From Paludibacteraceae bacterium (GTDB taxonomy: Bacteria; Bacteroidota; Bacteroidia; Bacteroidales; Paludibacteraceae): a stretch of 64,000 nt of DNA. Every line of letters begins with the position of its first letter. Position 1 is the first letter of the stretch. The DNA lies in NCBI GenBank assembly GCA_017446585.1, contig JAFSQL010000005.1:1-64000 (forward strand), in the 5' to 3' direction. The notes below the pieces were generated by a model. That model saw only the letters and a list, made by a program, of their open reading frames with translations. It was not told the origin of the DNA and made no database searches. Shown one piece after another: positions 16,601 to 26,424 of this stretch. Position numbers and translations under genes: made by a program.

Positions 16601-17791
16601 TTATCGCGGACCGCCTCGCTTGCCACGTTGCGGCATGAAAGGAGAGGTTTCTTTCTTTTCGTTGTCGTGCTTGTTGGCATTGTTCGCTCCCGGCATTTCA
16701 CCCGTAGTCATTTGAAGGACGAATTGTTCGCCTTCTTTCACGCCATCGGTGATTTCGGTTTTCGTTCCGCTTATCATGCCCACCTCGACGGCGCGAGCGC
16801 GGAACACGTGCCCGTCACGTTGCCAAAGTTTGTGTTTTGCCGTGCAGTCAAAGACCGTGTCGTTCTTGCCCACCATGCCGGCAGAAGTAGGGTTGAATCG
16901 AAGTGCCTTGGAACTGATGGCGAGGACGCTGTCTTTCTCAACGGTGAAGATGGTGACGTTGGCGGTCAGACCCGGTTTGAGTTTGAGTTCTGGATTGGGA
17001 GCGGTGATGACGACTTCATAGGTCACGACGTTGCTTGTAGTCGTGGCTTCTTGTCGCACTTGTCGCACCTTGCCGTTGAAAGTCTCTTCGGGATAGGCAT
17101 CGACGCTGAAAGAGACACGTTGTCCTTCTTTCACGCCACCGATGTCGGCTTCGTCCACGTTGGCGATGACTTGCATGTCCCGGAGGTCTTGAGCGATGAC
17201 GAAAAGCGTTGGTGTGCTGAAACTTGAAGCCACGGTTTGTCCTTCCTCCACGTCCTTGCTGATGACGATGCCGTCAATGGGAGAGGTGATGGTGGCGTAG
17301 CCGAGGTTGGTCTGCGCCTTAGCCACGTCGTTTTTGGACACTTCGTAACTGCTTTTGGCTCTCATGTAAGTGTATTCGGCATTTTCAAAATCGGCATCAC
17401 TGATCATCATTTTCTCATGTAGTTTCTTTTGCCGTTCGTAGTTCTTGCTCTGGTAGTCATATTCGCTCTTGCTCGCGGCAAGGGCGCTCTTCTTGGACGA
17501 GAGTTCGGAGAGAAGGTTGGTGCGATCGAGTTCGGCAATCACTTGCCCTTTCTTGACCGTACTGTTGTAATCCACATAGAGGTGCGAGACGATGCCGCTG
17601 ACTTGGGTGCCGACATCGACCTTGGTGACGGCTTCGAGCGTTCCTGTGGCGGTGATGCTTTGGGAGAGCGTGGTGCGTTCGACCGTGGCGAAGGCGTAGG
17701 TGGCGTTGAAGGGGCGTTCATGAATCAGGAACCACCATGCGCAGAAAGCGGCAGCCAAAAGTAATAAACCAAAGATAATGATTTTCTTCAT
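16601..17791 (-). CDS. MacA-like periplasmic adaptor (HlyD/RND family)
   Basis: 396 residues. A membrane anchor ('IIIFGLLLLAAAFCAWWFLI') is followed by the lipoyl half-motif 'GTLEAVTKVDVGTQVSGIVSHLYVD', a coiled-coil hairpin (about residues 95-165), the second lipoyl half ('ATITSPIDGIVISKDVEEGQTV') and beta-barrel/membrane-proximal domains. The C-terminal tail is basic. It bridges the inner-membrane ABC transporter and the outer-membrane TolC-type channel. It lies between the TolC gene (30 bp) and the ATPase gene (19 bp). Confidence 0.9.
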   Translation of the reverse strand: MKKIIIFGLLLLAAAFCAWWFLIHERPFNATYAFATVERTTLSQSITATGTLEAVTKVDVGTQVSGIVSHLYVDYNSTVKKGQVIAELDRTNLLSELSSKKSALAASKSEYDYQSKNYERQKKLHEKMMISDADFENAEYTYMRAKSSYEVSKNDVAKAQTNLGYATITSPIDGIVISKDVEEGQTVASSFSTPTLFVIAQDLRDMQVIANVDEADIGGVKEGQRVSFSVDAYPEETFNGKVRQVRQEATTTSNVVTYEVVITAPNPELKLKPGLTANVTIFTVEKDSVLAISSKALRFNPTSAGMVGKNDTVFDCTAKHKLWQRDGHVFRARAVEVGMISGTKTEITDGVKEGEQFVLQMTTGEMPGANNANKHDNEKKETSPFMPQRGKRGGPR

Positions 17792-17821
17792 ATTGATTGA
17801 GTTTTGTTTGTCGCGTTTTTT

Positions 17822-19111
17822 TTAGAGAATGCTTTCGCCAGCGTAGAAACGCAACATGTTGACATTGAAATATGCCATGTATTTGGCTTGTAGCGTTTGC
17901 AGTTCGGCTTCGATGAGCGTGGCATGGGCGGACATCAGGTCGGTAGGGGTCTTGAGTCCCGCCTCGTATTGTTCGGACACGAGTTCGTAACTGATGCGCG
18001 CGCTGCGCGCTTTCTCCTTCGCCGCCTTGTAGCTCTGTTGTGCGTTGTTGGCAGCGAGCCAGTAGCCTTGCACGGTTTGGCTCAGTTGTCGCTCCGCCAC
18101 GAGGTTTTCTGTTTTTGCCTCTTCAAGAGCGATTTTCGCTTTTTCTACCTTAGCACGGTTAGAGTAGCCCGAGAGGATGGGTATGCTCACGCTCAATCCG
18201 ATGCTATTGCTCCAGTTGTTTTTGATTTGTTCAGCGAAGTCAATGTCGCTCTTCTCCATGTTGCTGGTTCCGATGTTAGCCCCCACGTTAACGCTTGGCA
18301 TGAAACTGGCTTTGGCTACTTTGGTTTGTGTTTCCGCCTTTTCCACGCCTAAAGCCGCAATCTTCATTTCGGGTCGGTTTTTTGTAGCCATTTCAAAGAC
18401 TGATTGCCACGAAGGAAGCGGAGCCAAGACGGCGTCTTCTTCAACACCGATGCTATCAATCTTCAAATTCCAGTCCAAAGGCATGAACATCAGTGCGCAC
18501 ATGTCAAGACGGTCAGACTTGGCGGCGTTGCGTGCCGCAACAACGCTGTAGCGTCGGTTGCTGAGTTCGCTCTCCATTTGCGCATAGTCAGAGATGGCAG
18601 TTTGGCCAGCGTTGAATTTGGCTTTTGCCAGTTCGGTAAGACTCTCGGTGAGTTGCAACATTTCCTCATTGACACGGATGCTTTCATCGTCGTAGAGGAT
18701 TTGGGTATAAGCCTTGATTACCTGCTCGGTGACGCTGTTCATCTGCTCATGCAGACTTTCGGAAGCGGCAGTTTTTTGCGCTTTGGCGAGGTCGATCTGG
18801 TTGGAGCGAGAGGCGTTCCAGAGCGTCCAGTTCGCACTGACACCATAGGACCCCGTGTATCGGTTCTTGGTGTCACCATAGGGCTGATTGCCGAAGTTTT
18901 GGGAGGTGTTGGCACTGAGCGTTGGTTGCCAGGCTCCTTGCGCCTCGCGCAAGGAGACGGAGGCTTCCTTGTCAGCGAGTTGCTTGTAGTGGATGTTGGG
19001 GTTATGGAGGGCGGCGTAGTCAACGCATTCTTGTAGGGTCCAAACCTTTTCTTGCGCGTGTATCGTCATTCCCGTCAAGAGGAGAGCCAACGCCGTTCTG
19101 ATTCGTATCAT
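17822..19111 (-). CDS. TolC family outer membrane channel protein
   Basis: 429 residues. The signal peptide (MIRIRTALALLLTGMTIHA) is followed by 'VWTLQECVDYAALHNPNI', the standard TolC-family opening, then two repeats of long helices ('YELVSEQYEAGLKTPTDLMSAHATLIEAELQ'). It forms the outer-membrane duct of the tripartite exporter encoded by the next three genes. 131 bp separate it from the upstream hydrolase gene, so it probably has its own promoter; an imperfect -7 box (CATCTTTG) lies near 19154-19161 on the minus strand. Confidence 0.9.
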   Translation of the reverse strand: MIRIRTALALLLTGMTIHAQEKVWTLQECVDYAALHNPNIHYKQLADKEASVSLREAQGAWQPTLSANTSQNFGNQPYGDTKNRYTGSYGVSANWTLWNASRSNQIDLAKAQKTAASESLHEQMNSVTEQVIKAYTQILYDDESIRVNEEMLQLTESLTELAKAKFNAGQTAISDYAQMESELSNRRYSVVAARNAAKSDRLDMCALMFMPLDWNLKIDSIGVEEDAVLAPLPSWQSVFEMATKNRPEMKIAALGVEKAETQTKVAKASFMPSVNVGANIGTSNMEKSDIDFAEQIKNNWSNSIGLSVSIPILSGYSNRAKVEKAKIALEEAKTENLVAERQLSQTVQGYWLAANNAQQSYKAAKEKARSARISYELVSEQYEAGLKTPTDLMSAHATLIEAELQTLQAKYMAYFNVNMLRFYAGESIL

Positions 19112-19242
19112 TCCTTATCGTGTTGATTTTTGTAGAAAAAGACAATATATGTGCCAAAGATGATAAATTTTTATCATATAACACATCTTGACAATACGAA
19201 ATAGGGAAATAACGAATGAAAACGTGTTTTCGTTTGGAAAGG

Positions 19243-20298
19243 TCAGCGTAGGCGAAGTTCTTGTCCTATGTGAATGGTGTTGTCATCCAAGTGGTTCAGA
19301 CGTCGAATATCCTTCACGGGCACTTCGTAGTGGACGGAGATGCTGTAGAGCGTCTCGCCCTTTTCGACGATGTGGAAGCGTGGTGTCTCGTTGTCGTCTT
19401 GTGTGTCGGAGGCCATTTGAACAGGCTGTTTTGATTGCGTCGTTTCGGTGTCGGAAACGGTGACAATGCGTGTCTCCTCTTTCTTGATTGTCAGTTGTTG
19501 ACCGATGGAGAGGTGAATGCCTCGCAGATTGTTCCACTTTTTAAGTTCCTTGACGGAGCAGCCATGGCGGCGTGCTATGGAGAAGAGGTTGTCACCCTTG
19601 CGAACCTCATAGGTGATTTCGGTTTCGACGGTTTCAGTCTTGGTGGTAATAGTGTTAGACTTGGAATAGATGGTATCAGGGGCGGTCTCTTGGTCGTCGG
19701 TATAGGTCGGAGCCTTGCCAAAGATGCGTCGCGCGGTCACATATCGACGGCTGTAGTAGCGGTCGTCACTAAGGTCCTCTCGCACGCCTTGCGAAGTGCT
19801 GGCATGGATGAATCGGAAGGAGCCGTCGCGGTTGTTTTGGGTGACGATGCCAACGTGTCCGATGCGGCTACCCCCCGCGCGTTGTCCGTTGAAGAAGACA
19901 AGGTCACCGGGTTGCCAATCGCCCTTTTTGACCAAGGAACCGTAGTCGGCTTGGGCACTGCTGCTGTGCGGGAGGCTATAGTTGACATGGGAGAATACGA
20001 AGAGCGTGTATCCAGAGCAATCGAAAGCCTTGGGTCCCGTAGCCCCGCCACGATAGCGACTGCCAATGAATCGAAAAGCGTATTGCAAGAGGTCGTTCAC
20101 CTTGGGGTCGGGACTGAGGGTTTGATTGGCGGGGAAGGTGTTCGTCTCAACTTCGGAGACGGGTTTGTCAAGGTTGGTGGTAACGCTGGCAGATTCGTCC
20201 GCGTCATCATCTTTTTCAAGAAAAAGTTGGGCGTGGACAGTTGTATTCCACACCGAGAAGAGTAATGTCAATATGATGGCTATTGCTCTTCTTGCCAT
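19243..20298 (-). CDS. NlpC/P60 endopeptidase with two LysM domains
   Basis: 351 residues with a signal peptide (MARRAIAIILTLLFSVWNTTVHA). The NlpC/P60 domain is at about residues 65-195, with catalytic Cys in 'FDCSGYTLFVFSHV', His in 'SRIGHVGIV' and the third polar residue in 'FRFIHAST'. Two LysM repeats follow ('YEVRKGDNLFSIARRHGCSVKELKKWN', then 'HIVEKGETLYSISVHYEVPVKDIRRLN'). It probably cuts peptidoglycan stem peptides while LysM domains hold it on glycan strands. Most homologues have LysM at one end only or lack it. Its start overlaps the upstream unknown gene by 19 bp. Confidence 0.92.
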   Translation of the reverse strand: MARRAIAIILTLLFSVWNTTVHAQLFLEKDDDADESASVTTNLDKPVSEVETNTFPANQTLSPDPKVNDLLQYAFRFIGSRYRGGATGPKAFDCSGYTLFVFSHVNYSLPHSSSAQADYGSLVKKGDWQPGDLVFFNGQRAGGSRIGHVGIVTQNNRDGSFRFIHASTSQGVREDLSDDRYYSRRYVTARRIFGKAPTYTDDQETAPDTIYSKSNTITTKTETVETEITYEVRKGDNLFSIARRHGCSVKELKKWNNLRGIHLSIGQQLTIKKEETRIVTVSDTETTQSKQPVQMASDTQDDNETPRFHIVEKGETLYSISVHYEVPVKDIRRLNHLDDNTIHIGQELRLR

Positions 20299-21068
20299 AG
20301 TTTCAGTTGGTCGCGTTCGGCTTTTTCCTTCGCCTCCTTGCGATGCAGGTAGTTCTCGTCATCGGCTTCGGTGAGTGTTTCTTCACCGCATCGGTAGTAG
20401 TAGATGACGCCATAGCGTTCACAGTCCTTCTTACGTTTGTAAGGAGGCTCGCCAGCGAAGTGCGCCTCAATGATATTCCAGAGTTTGAGCACCAGTTCAT
20501 CGCCTTGCTCACGCATGGCACTAACAGCGGAGAGGCTGTTTTGGGTGTTGTCTTGGAACTTGCGTTGCTTGAGTGCGTGTTCCTTGAAGAGGTCGAAAAA
20601 GACTTTGACTTGCTGAATGCTCGGGTTGTAGAGTGCCGCCCCGCCGTTTTTGAGTCGTTCCGCTTCACCATTGATGATGTTTTGTCCCCATTTGAGCAAT
20701 GCGTTGTCGCTGCTGAGGTCTGGCACGGAGAAGTCGTCTTCGTTAAGACCATAGAGAATCTTTTTGTCCTTCTTGATGTCACCTCGAATGACGGAGAGGT
20801 TGAGGACCTGGATGAAGTGGGAAACGTAGAGGCGCGCCTTGCGGGTGTTTTGTTGAACTTTTTTGGAGGTGGAGGTTTGCGTTTGTAGCGATTGCAGGTA
20901 TTCGCTGATTTTCTTTTCGTATTCTTGCAGAAAATTGCGGCATTGATAGTAGAGGGCGAAGGGCAATTCGGATTCTGAGAACTCGCGATAGACTTCTTGC
21001 TCTTCGAGCAAACACTTGATGGCACGTGCTCGCGCCTTATCGGTATTTGGCAATCTTCTGTAAGGCAT
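20280..21068 (-). CDS. Conserved Bacteroidota protein of unknown function
   Basis: 262 residues, no signal peptide or membrane segment. It opens 'MPYRRLPNTDKARARAIK', a pattern I associate with an uncharacterised Bacteroidota family. The body is mostly helical and charged, with a basic segment ('TSTSKKVQQNTRKARLYVSHFIQVLN'), and the C-terminus is a charged Glu/Lys helix. It lies 3 bp after the prenyl synthase gene and overlaps the peptidoglycan hydrolase gene, so it belongs to the same transcript. No function is assigned. Confidence 0.75.
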   Translation of the reverse strand: MPYRRLPNTDKARARAIKCLLEEQEVYREFSESELPFALYYQCRNFLQEYEKKISEYLQSLQTQTSTSKKVQQNTRKARLYVSHFIQVLNLSVIRGDIKKDKKILYGLNEDDFSVPDLSSDNALLKWGQNIINGEAERLKNGGAALYNPSIQQVKVFFDLFKEHALKQRKFQDNTQNSLSAVSAMREQGDELVLKLWNIIEAHFAGEPPYKRKKDCERYGVIYYYRCGEETLTEADDENYLHRKEAKEKAERDQLKLWQEEQ

Positions 21069-21071
21069 GGT

Positions 21072-22082
21072 CTATTTTTTTCTGGTTGCCATGGTTGTTG
21101 CCAACTCAAGCAACGGTTTAACTTGTTCGTCGGTCCATTTCCGTCCTTTTTGGAGTGTTTTGACCTTTTGCAGGGCTTTTTGATAATGCAGATCCATTTC
21201 CTCCTCAACGAGTTTGGTGATGTTGATTCGGTCGTAGATGGAGCGAATGGCAGTCAACTTCTCCTGTTCGTCAAGTCCTTGCGCCTTGAGCCATCGGTGC
21301 AGCGTGTGTCCCTCACGCGATTTGCCCAAGATTTCAAGTGCTCTGAGGAAGAGGAAAGTTTGTTTGCCCTCACGCACGTCGCCTCCAATTTTTTTTCCGA
21401 ACGTTTTTTCGTCGCCGTACATGTCAAGATAGTCATCCATGACTTGGAAGGCGATGCCGAGTTCGACACCGTAGTCGTAGAGCATTTTTGCCTCTTCGTA
21501 TTCGCTTCCGCCAATAAGAGCACCGATATAGGCGCTTTCACCAATGAGGATGGCAGTCTTTTTGCGAATCATTTCCATGTATTCAGGTAGCGTGACCTGT
21601 TCGCGGGTCTCGAAATCCATGTCTTCTTGTTGTCCTTCGCACAATTCCAGAGCCATGTGTGTGAAAGAGTTGAACAGGTTGGTCATGCATGCGGGAGGAG
21701 CGAGCGCAAGGATGCGGTAGGCTTCGAGGAGCATGGAGTCGCCGCTAAGAATGGCGGCATTCTCGCCAAACTGCTTCACAACGGTAGGTTTGCCGCGTCG
21801 CATGTCGCTGTGATCCATGATGTCGTCGTGAATGAGCGTGAAGTTATGAAACACTTCCACCGCCATGCAAGGGAAGACGGTGCGTTGCATGAACGTCTCG
21901 TCATGAGCATCGCAAAACAGGCTTGCGCACATGGTTGCCAAGGATGGTCGCAGGCGTTTGCCTCCCTGTTGCAATATGTAGCGCATGGGTTCGTATAGGT
22001 TAGCGGGTTCTTTTTCCAGCCATTTTATACCTTTAGTCATGGCGAGAGAAACAATTTCGCTCGCTTCAGCAAATGTTAGCAT
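21072..22082 (-). CDS. Polyprenyl diphosphate synthase (trans-isoprenyl family)
   Basis: 336 residues from MLTFAEASEIV. Both aspartate-rich motifs are present: 'LIHDDIMDHSDMRRGKPTV' (first DDxxD) and 'QVMDDYLDMYGDEKTFGKKIGGD' (second). 'LQQGGKRLRPSL' is the substrate-binding lysine/arginine segment. The enzyme condenses isopentenyl diphosphate into a linear prenyl chain for quinones or carrier lipid; chain length cannot be fixed from sequence. A longer frame to 22151 would add a non-conserved leader and run over the -7 box, so the shorter start is used. Confidence 0.9.
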   Translation of the reverse strand: MLTFAEASEIVSLAMTKGIKWLEKEPANLYEPMRYILQQGGKRLRPSLATMCASLFCDAHDETFMQRTVFPCMAVEVFHNFTLIHDDIMDHSDMRRGKPTVVKQFGENAAILSGDSMLLEAYRILALAPPACMTNLFNSFTHMALELCEGQQEDMDFETREQVTLPEYMEMIRKKTAILIGESAYIGALIGGSEYEEAKMLYDYGVELGIAFQVMDDYLDMYGDEKTFGKKIGGDVREGKQTFLFLRALEILGKSREGHTLHRWLKAQGLDEQEKLTAIRSIYDRINITKLVEEEMDLHYQKALQKVKTLQKGRKWTDEQVKPLLELATTMATRKK

Positions 22083-22159
22083 GGTTTTTGAATGTTTTCG
22101 TTCAAGAGAAAACTCATGGTAGCGAACGGGCAGAAAGAGAAGGTCCGCCAACTACTTCG

Positions 22160-22167
22160 CAAATATA
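22160..22167 (-). promoter_or_regulatory. -7 box upstream of the prenyl synthase gene
   Basis: On the minus strand the sequence reads TATATTTG, matching TAnnTTTG, with a leader of about 70 nt. It probably drives the prenyl synthase, unknown protein and NlpC/P60 genes. The remaining 22168-22352 holds no gene or clear structure. Confidence 0.5.
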
Positions 22168-22352
22168 AGAAAAGTGGGTTGTAATGGCGAATGCCCACGG
22201 GGGTAATTTGGACGTTCAAGCATTCGCAAAATGTTGAAGGGCTTTTAACAATCGAAGTTTCAGGCTATGTATAAAAAAACATAAATAATCTTTAGATTTG
22301 CATAAAAATGCAAGGAGAGTGATGAAGTATTGTTTTTTTGCTCGTTACAACC

Positions 22353-22360
22353 TAAATTTG
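22353..22360 (+). promoter_or_regulatory. -7 box upstream of the 22.4-kb exported-protein gene
   Basis: TAAATTTG matches TAnnTTTG, 46 bp before the ATG at 22406. T-rich sequence (22330-22340) lies at the -33 position. Confidence 0.5.
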
Positions 22361-22405
22361 CGACAAAACAACTATCAGCAAAAGAAATCAAACAAAAAAT
22401 AAGTT

Positions 22406-22864
22406 ATGAAGCACGTAGCATCAATAATCATTATGGCATTTGCCATGTTGCTATCCGTATCCGCTTATGCCGGAATGGTGGCGATAACCATTGGTCAAGA
22501 CGCGGAGGGTGCGCAAGAGATGCACAAGAAAGCGGGAGCGGTCACTTCGCAAGCGATTCCGATTCGAGATAAGAATTACAACAAGGCAGTGTCCTCAAAA
22601 TATAAAGACGCCGGAGGCACGTATTTGGTGACGGACGAGATAGCCCGTGGCGAGAAGGTGGTGTCGAAGCAAGCCATCGTATCGCTTAGTGGCGTTGACG
22701 ACCTGAAGGGATTGGCAACGTGGTTCAACAAACAAGCCAATTATCAGGTGACGGGTGACAACCAGTGGACAACGGTGGTGGAGTCGGATACCGTCATGAT
22801 TTATTACGCGCCAACCGAGGGTTACGGTGAGGGAATCATCATTGAGAAGTTGCGTTACAAATAA
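22406..22864 (+). CDS. Small exported protein of unknown function
   Basis: 152 residues. A signal peptide (MKHVASIIIMAFAMLLSVSAYA) precedes a mature part of about 130 residues with no recognised family ('DAEGAQEMHKKAGAVTSQ', 'AGGTYLVTDEIARGEKVV', 'LKGLATWFNKQANYQVTG', 'GYGEGIIIEKLRYK'). There is no cysteine in the mature part and no sorting domain. The next gene also encodes an exported protein and begins within 20 bp, so they are probably co-expressed. Periplasmic or secreted; function unknown. Confidence 0.75.
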   Translation: MKHVASIIIMAFAMLLSVSAYAGMVAITIGQDAEGAQEMHKKAGAVTSQAIPIRDKNYNKAVSSKYKDAGGTYLVTDEIARGEKVVSKQAIVSLSGVDDLKGLATWFNKQANYQVTGDNQWTTVVESDTVMIYYAPTEGYGEGIIIEKLRYK

Positions 22865-22878
22865 GAAGCGTGGCGCGG

Positions 22879-23514
22879 ATGGTTCGTTTTTACTTTTTGT
22901 TTTTAGCGGTGTTGCTTTCAGTGAGCATGGAGGCGGCAGTGGGTCACATGTGGCTTGCGAAAGTCGATTATGAAATTAGTTATTCAGGGTTTGAGAGCGA
23001 GGAGTTGGACTTGATGCCGAAGCAGCAAACGATGCTTGTGAACGGAAGCAACACGCGACGCATCATGTCGGTGGGTGACACGAAGACTTACGTGATAGGC
23101 AATGCCGACTCATCGTTGCTCATCAACATGTCCGAAAACGAGGTGGATTGCATGGCGACGCTATGTGACAGTGCGGACATCGCATGGGGACGCTCGACGT
23201 TGCAAATAGTGGTGACACCGCTTGACGAGTCCCGCAACATTTTGGGTTATCCTTGTCACGGTTATGAGGTCAGCATACGTGACACGGTGGACGAGCAGAC
23301 CTATAGTGAAGAGGTTTGGACAACCGACTACATAGGCGGTGAGAAGTTGAATTTTTATCTCTATCCCGAGGTGAAGGGGTGCGTGCTCTACAGCAAAAAG
23401 ACGGATGGAGCCCGCGTCACCATCAGTAAGGCAAAAAAGGTGAGCAAACAGACCGCTATCCCGGCAAGGTCGTTTTTGCCTCCGTCGGACTGTGTCATAG
23501 AGTCCTGTCGTTAA
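22879..23514 (+). CDS. Exported protein, DUF4412/GLPGLI-like
   Basis: 211 residues from ATG 22879 (MVRFYFLFLAVLLSVSMEAA is a signal peptide); a GTG three codons upstream is possible. The mature part is beta-rich: 'AKVDYEISYSGFESEELDLMPKQQTML', then 'NGSNTRRIMSVGDTKTYVI', 'ESRNILGYPCHGYEVSI' and 'VWTTDYIGGEKLNF'. The order (oxidation-state report, 'ILGYPC', 'VWTTDYI') resembles Bacteroidota DUF4412/GLPGLI-type periplasmic proteins, but this is a pattern judgement. A T-rich sequence follows, but no clear terminator. Confidence 0.65.
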   Translation: MVRFYFLFLAVLLSVSMEAAVGHMWLAKVDYEISYSGFESEELDLMPKQQTMLVNGSNTRRIMSVGDTKTYVIGNADSSLLINMSENEVDCMATLCDSADIAWGRSTLQIVVTPLDESRNILGYPCHGYEVSIRDTVDEQTYSEEVWTTDYIGGEKLNFYLYPEVKGCVLYSKKTDGARVTISKAKKVSKQTAIPARSFLPPSDCVIESCR

Positions 23515-23569
23515 GAATTAAGAGTTGAGAATTGGAAATTGAAAAAGGAAAATTTTCAACTCTAATTTG

Positions 23570-23577
23570 TAACTTTG
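23570..23577 (+). promoter_or_regulatory. -7 box upstream of parE
   Basis: TAACTTTG matches TAnnTTTG, 72 bp before the parE ATG. Confidence 0.55.
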
Positions 23578-23648
23578 CCTCCATCGTATGCGTCAAGTGA
23601 AGAACGCACGAGGGATATATCAAAAAGGATTCTAAATCATAGTGTATT

Positions 23649-25508
23649 ATGTCTTACTCCGAGGAGAATATCGTCACGCTTGAAGGATTGGATCACGTGC
23701 GCATGCGTCCGGGCATGTATATCGGAAAATTAGGTGACGGTTCCGCTGACGATGACGGTATCTATGTGTTGCTGAAGGAGGTCATAGACAACTCGATAGA
23801 CGAGTTCCGCATGAAGAGCGGCAACCGAATAGACATTACCATTGAGGATAACTACGTGACCGTGCGTGACTACGGTCGCGGCATACCGTTGGGCAAAATG
23901 GTTGACGCGGTCTCAATCATGAATACCGGCGGCAAGTTCGACAACCGCTCGTTCCACAAGTCAGTGGGACTGAATGGCGTGGGAACGAAGGCGGTGAACG
24001 CCTTGAGCGAACGTTTCATTGTTTCGAGCGTGCGCGAGGGACAAAAGAAGACAGCGGAGTTCTCGAAAGGGAAGTTGGTGAAAGAGTATCCGGTGGAGCC
24101 AACAAGCGAAAAATCCGGTACCATGGTTCAGTTCCTGCCGGACGCAAGCATCTTTCCGAACTATGCTTTCTCCATGCCTTTGGTGGAGAACCGATTGCGC
24201 AATTACGCTTATCTGAACTCGGGGCTCACGTTGACGCTGAACGGAGAGAAGTTCGCATCGGCAGACGGGCTCTTGGACTTGCTGAAGGAGAATATCTCGA
24301 CCGACCCACTATATCCTATCGTTCACCTCAAGAATGAGGACATAGAAATAGCCTTCACGCACACCAACCAATATGGAGAGGAGTTTTATAGTTTCGTGAA
24401 CGGACAGCACACGTCGCAGGGCGGCACGCACCAGTCGGCTTTCAGAGAGGCCATAGCGCGCGTGATACGCGACTTCTACGGCAAGAATCAGGAGTTCTCG
24501 GACATCAGGAACGGAATAGTAGCCGCCATATCAATCAACGTGGAGGAGCCGGTGTTCGAGAGCCAGACAAAGATAAAATTGGGAAGCAAGGACATGGGTC
24601 CGGAGGGTCCGTCAGTGCAGAAGTTCGTGCTTGACTTCGTGACACGTGAGGTGGACAACCTGCTGCATAGGGACAAGGAGATGGCGGAGGTGTTGCAGCA
24701 CAAGATATTGCAGAATGAGCGCGAGCGCAAGGCGATGGCGGGCGTGTCGAAGTTGGCTCGGGAGCAACAACGTCGCGCCAACATACATAACGACAAGTTG
24801 CGCGACTGCCGATTCCACTTCAACGACACGAGGGTGAAGGACGAGCAGAAGAACGAGTATATGGAGCAGTCCTCGATATTCATCACCGAGGGTGACTCGG
24901 CATCAGGTACCATCACCAAGAGTCGCGACACGAACTTTCAAGCCGTGTTCGGTTTGAGGGGCAAGCCGCTCAACAGTTACGGCAAGTCGAAGAAGGTGGT
25001 GTATGAAAACCAAGAGTTCTTCTTGTTGCAGAACGCCTTGAACATAGAGGACGGATTGGACGGCTTGCGATATAACAAGATAATCATAGCGACGGATGCC
25101 GATGTGGACGGCATGCACATAAGGCTGTTGGCGCTTACCTTCTTCCTGCAATTTTTCCCGGAGTTGGTGAAGAAGGGACATATCTACATTCTGCAAACAC
25201 CGTTGTTTCGCGTTCGAAAGACGACGCAAAAAGTCACGACCACGCGTTACTGCTATACGGAAGAAGAGCGCGTGGCAGCCATCAAAGAGTTGACACCGAA
25301 TCCAGAGATTACGCGATTCAAAGGTCTCGGTGAGATTTCGTCCGACGAGTTCAAGGACTTCATTGGCGACGGTATGCGATTGGACCAAGTAATTCTGCGT
25401 AAGGGTGATATGATACAAGATGTATTGGGCTTCTATATGGGAGCCAACACGCAATACAGGCAAGACTTCATAGTCCAAAACCTGACCGTTCAGGAAGATA
25501 TGCTCTAA
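23649..25508 (+). CDS. parE: DNA topoisomerase IV subunit B (type IIA, ATPase subunit)
   Basis: 619 residues. The GHKL ATPase domain shows '[10 protein letters not shown]' and '[24 protein letters not shown]', then '[14 protein letters not shown]'. The transducer domain follows and the TOPRIM domain carries '[10 protein letters not shown]' and '[12 protein letters not shown]'. With ParC it decatenates daughter chromosomes. The spacing in '[19 protein letters not shown]' and the length fit the Bacteroidota ParE form rather than GyrB. parC, usually next to it in this order, is not in the window; rsmA follows instead after 117 bp with its own promoter. Confidence 0.88.
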   Translation: MSYSEENIVTLEGLDHVRMRPGMYIGKLGDGSADDDGIYVLLKEVIDNSIDEFRMKSGNRIDITIEDNYVTVRDYGRGIPLGKMVDAVSIMNTGGKFDNRSFHKSVGLNGVGTKAVNALSERFIVSSVREGQKKTAEFSKGKLVKEYPVEPTSEKSGTMVQFLPDASIFPNYAFSMPLVENRLRNYAYLNSGLTLTLNGEKFASADGLLDLLKENISTDPLYPIVHLKNEDIEIAFTHTNQYGEEFYSFVNGQHTSQGGTHQSAFREAIARVIRDFYGKNQEFSDIRNGIVAAISINVEEPVFESQTKIKLGSKDMGPEGPSVQKFVLDFVTREVDNLLHRDKEMAEVLQHKILQNERERKAMAGVSKLAREQQRRANIHNDKLRDCRFHFNDTRVKDEQKNEYMEQSSIFITEGDSASGTITKSRDTNFQAVFGLRGKPLNSYGKSKKVVYENQEFFLLQNALNIEDGLDGLRYNKIIIATDADVDGMHIRLLALTFFLQFFPELVKKGHIYILQTPLFRVRKTTQKVTTTRYCYTEEERVAAIKELTPNPEITRFKGLGEISSDEFKDFIGDGMRLDQVILRKGDMIQDVLGFYMGANTQYRQDFIVQNLTVQEDML

Positions 25509-25548
25509 AAAAGTTGGGTTAAGATATTGTCATATAGCAATAACTGAC

Positions 25549-25556
25549 TACCTTTG
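25549..25556 (+). promoter_or_regulatory. -7 box upstream of rsmA
   Basis: TACCTTTG matches TAnnTTTG, 70 bp before the rsmA ATG. Confidence 0.55.
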
Positions 25557-25625
25557 CCCTCCCGATATCCTCGAAAGTTTAACTAATGCTGCCCCGTATG
25601 GACGACCCCGCAACGATACCGCCGG

Positions 25626-26411
25626 ATGCAAGTAAGAGCAAAAAAATCGCTCGGGCAGCACTTCCTCACGTCTGAAGAAATTGCCGCCCGCATTGCCGCG
25701 AGCCTCGGTCTCACGGCACGAATGCCTGTTCTTGAAATAGGACCGGGCATGGGCATCTTGACTCGTCATCTGATGGAGGACGAGAATGTGAAACTCACTG
25801 CCGTGGAGGTGGATGGGGAGTCGGTGGCATATCTGAAAGAGAACATGCCGGAGTTGCGTGTGGTGGCGGGCGACTTTCTCAAACTGAATCCAACGGAGAT
25901 GCTTGGGGAGAAGGATTCAAAGTCGTTCGCCGTCATCGGAAACTTTCCTTACAACATTTCGTCACAGATATTCTTCCGCATACTTGAGTATAAGGATCAG
26001 ATACCTGTAGTGGCGGGAATGTTGCAAAAGGAAGTGGCGGAACGTCTTGCCTCGCCGCCGGGGTCGAAGGACTATGGCATCTTGTCGGTATTCCTGCAAG
26101 CGTATTATGACGTGGAGTATCTGTTCAGCGTTCCACCCGACGTGTTCGCCCCGCCACCGAAGGTCAATAGCGGTGTCATCAGGATGCGTCGCAATGGGGT
26201 AAAAAGCCTTAACTGCGATGAACGGTTGTTCCGAACGTTGGTGAAGACGGCGTTCAATCAAAGGAGGAAGACATTGCGCAATTCATTGAAACCGTTTTGG
26301 CTCAACGCCCGAGTGGCACCGGATGACCACCCCGAGTTCGCCTTGCGACCGGAGCAACTCTCGGTCAATCAGTTTGTGAACCTCACCAACCTCCTCTCCA
26401 CCAACCGATAA
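25626..26411 (+). CDS. rsmA: 16S rRNA (adenine1518/1519-N6)-dimethyltransferase
   Basis: 261 residues, KsgA family. 'RAKKSLGQHFLTSEEIAARIA' is the family start, 'VLEIGPGMGILTRHLM' the SAM-binding motif I, and 'GNFPYNISSQIFFRIL' the catalytic NxPY motif. It dimethylates two adenines near the 3' end of 16S rRNA, late in small-subunit assembly. It is followed after 13 bp by corA. Confidence 0.95.
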   Translation: MQVRAKKSLGQHFLTSEEIAARIAASLGLTARMPVLEIGPGMGILTRHLMEDENVKLTAVEVDGESVAYLKENMPELRVVAGDFLKLNPTEMLGEKDSKSFAVIGNFPYNISSQIFFRILEYKDQIPVVAGMLQKEVAERLASPPGSKDYGILSVFLQAYYDVEYLFSVPPDVFAPPPKVNSGVIRMRRNGVKSLNCDERLFRTLVKTAFNQRRKTLRNSLKPFWLNARVAPDDHPEFALRPEQLSVNQFVNLTNLLSTNR

Positions 26412-26424
26412 AAAAGAAAAAGGC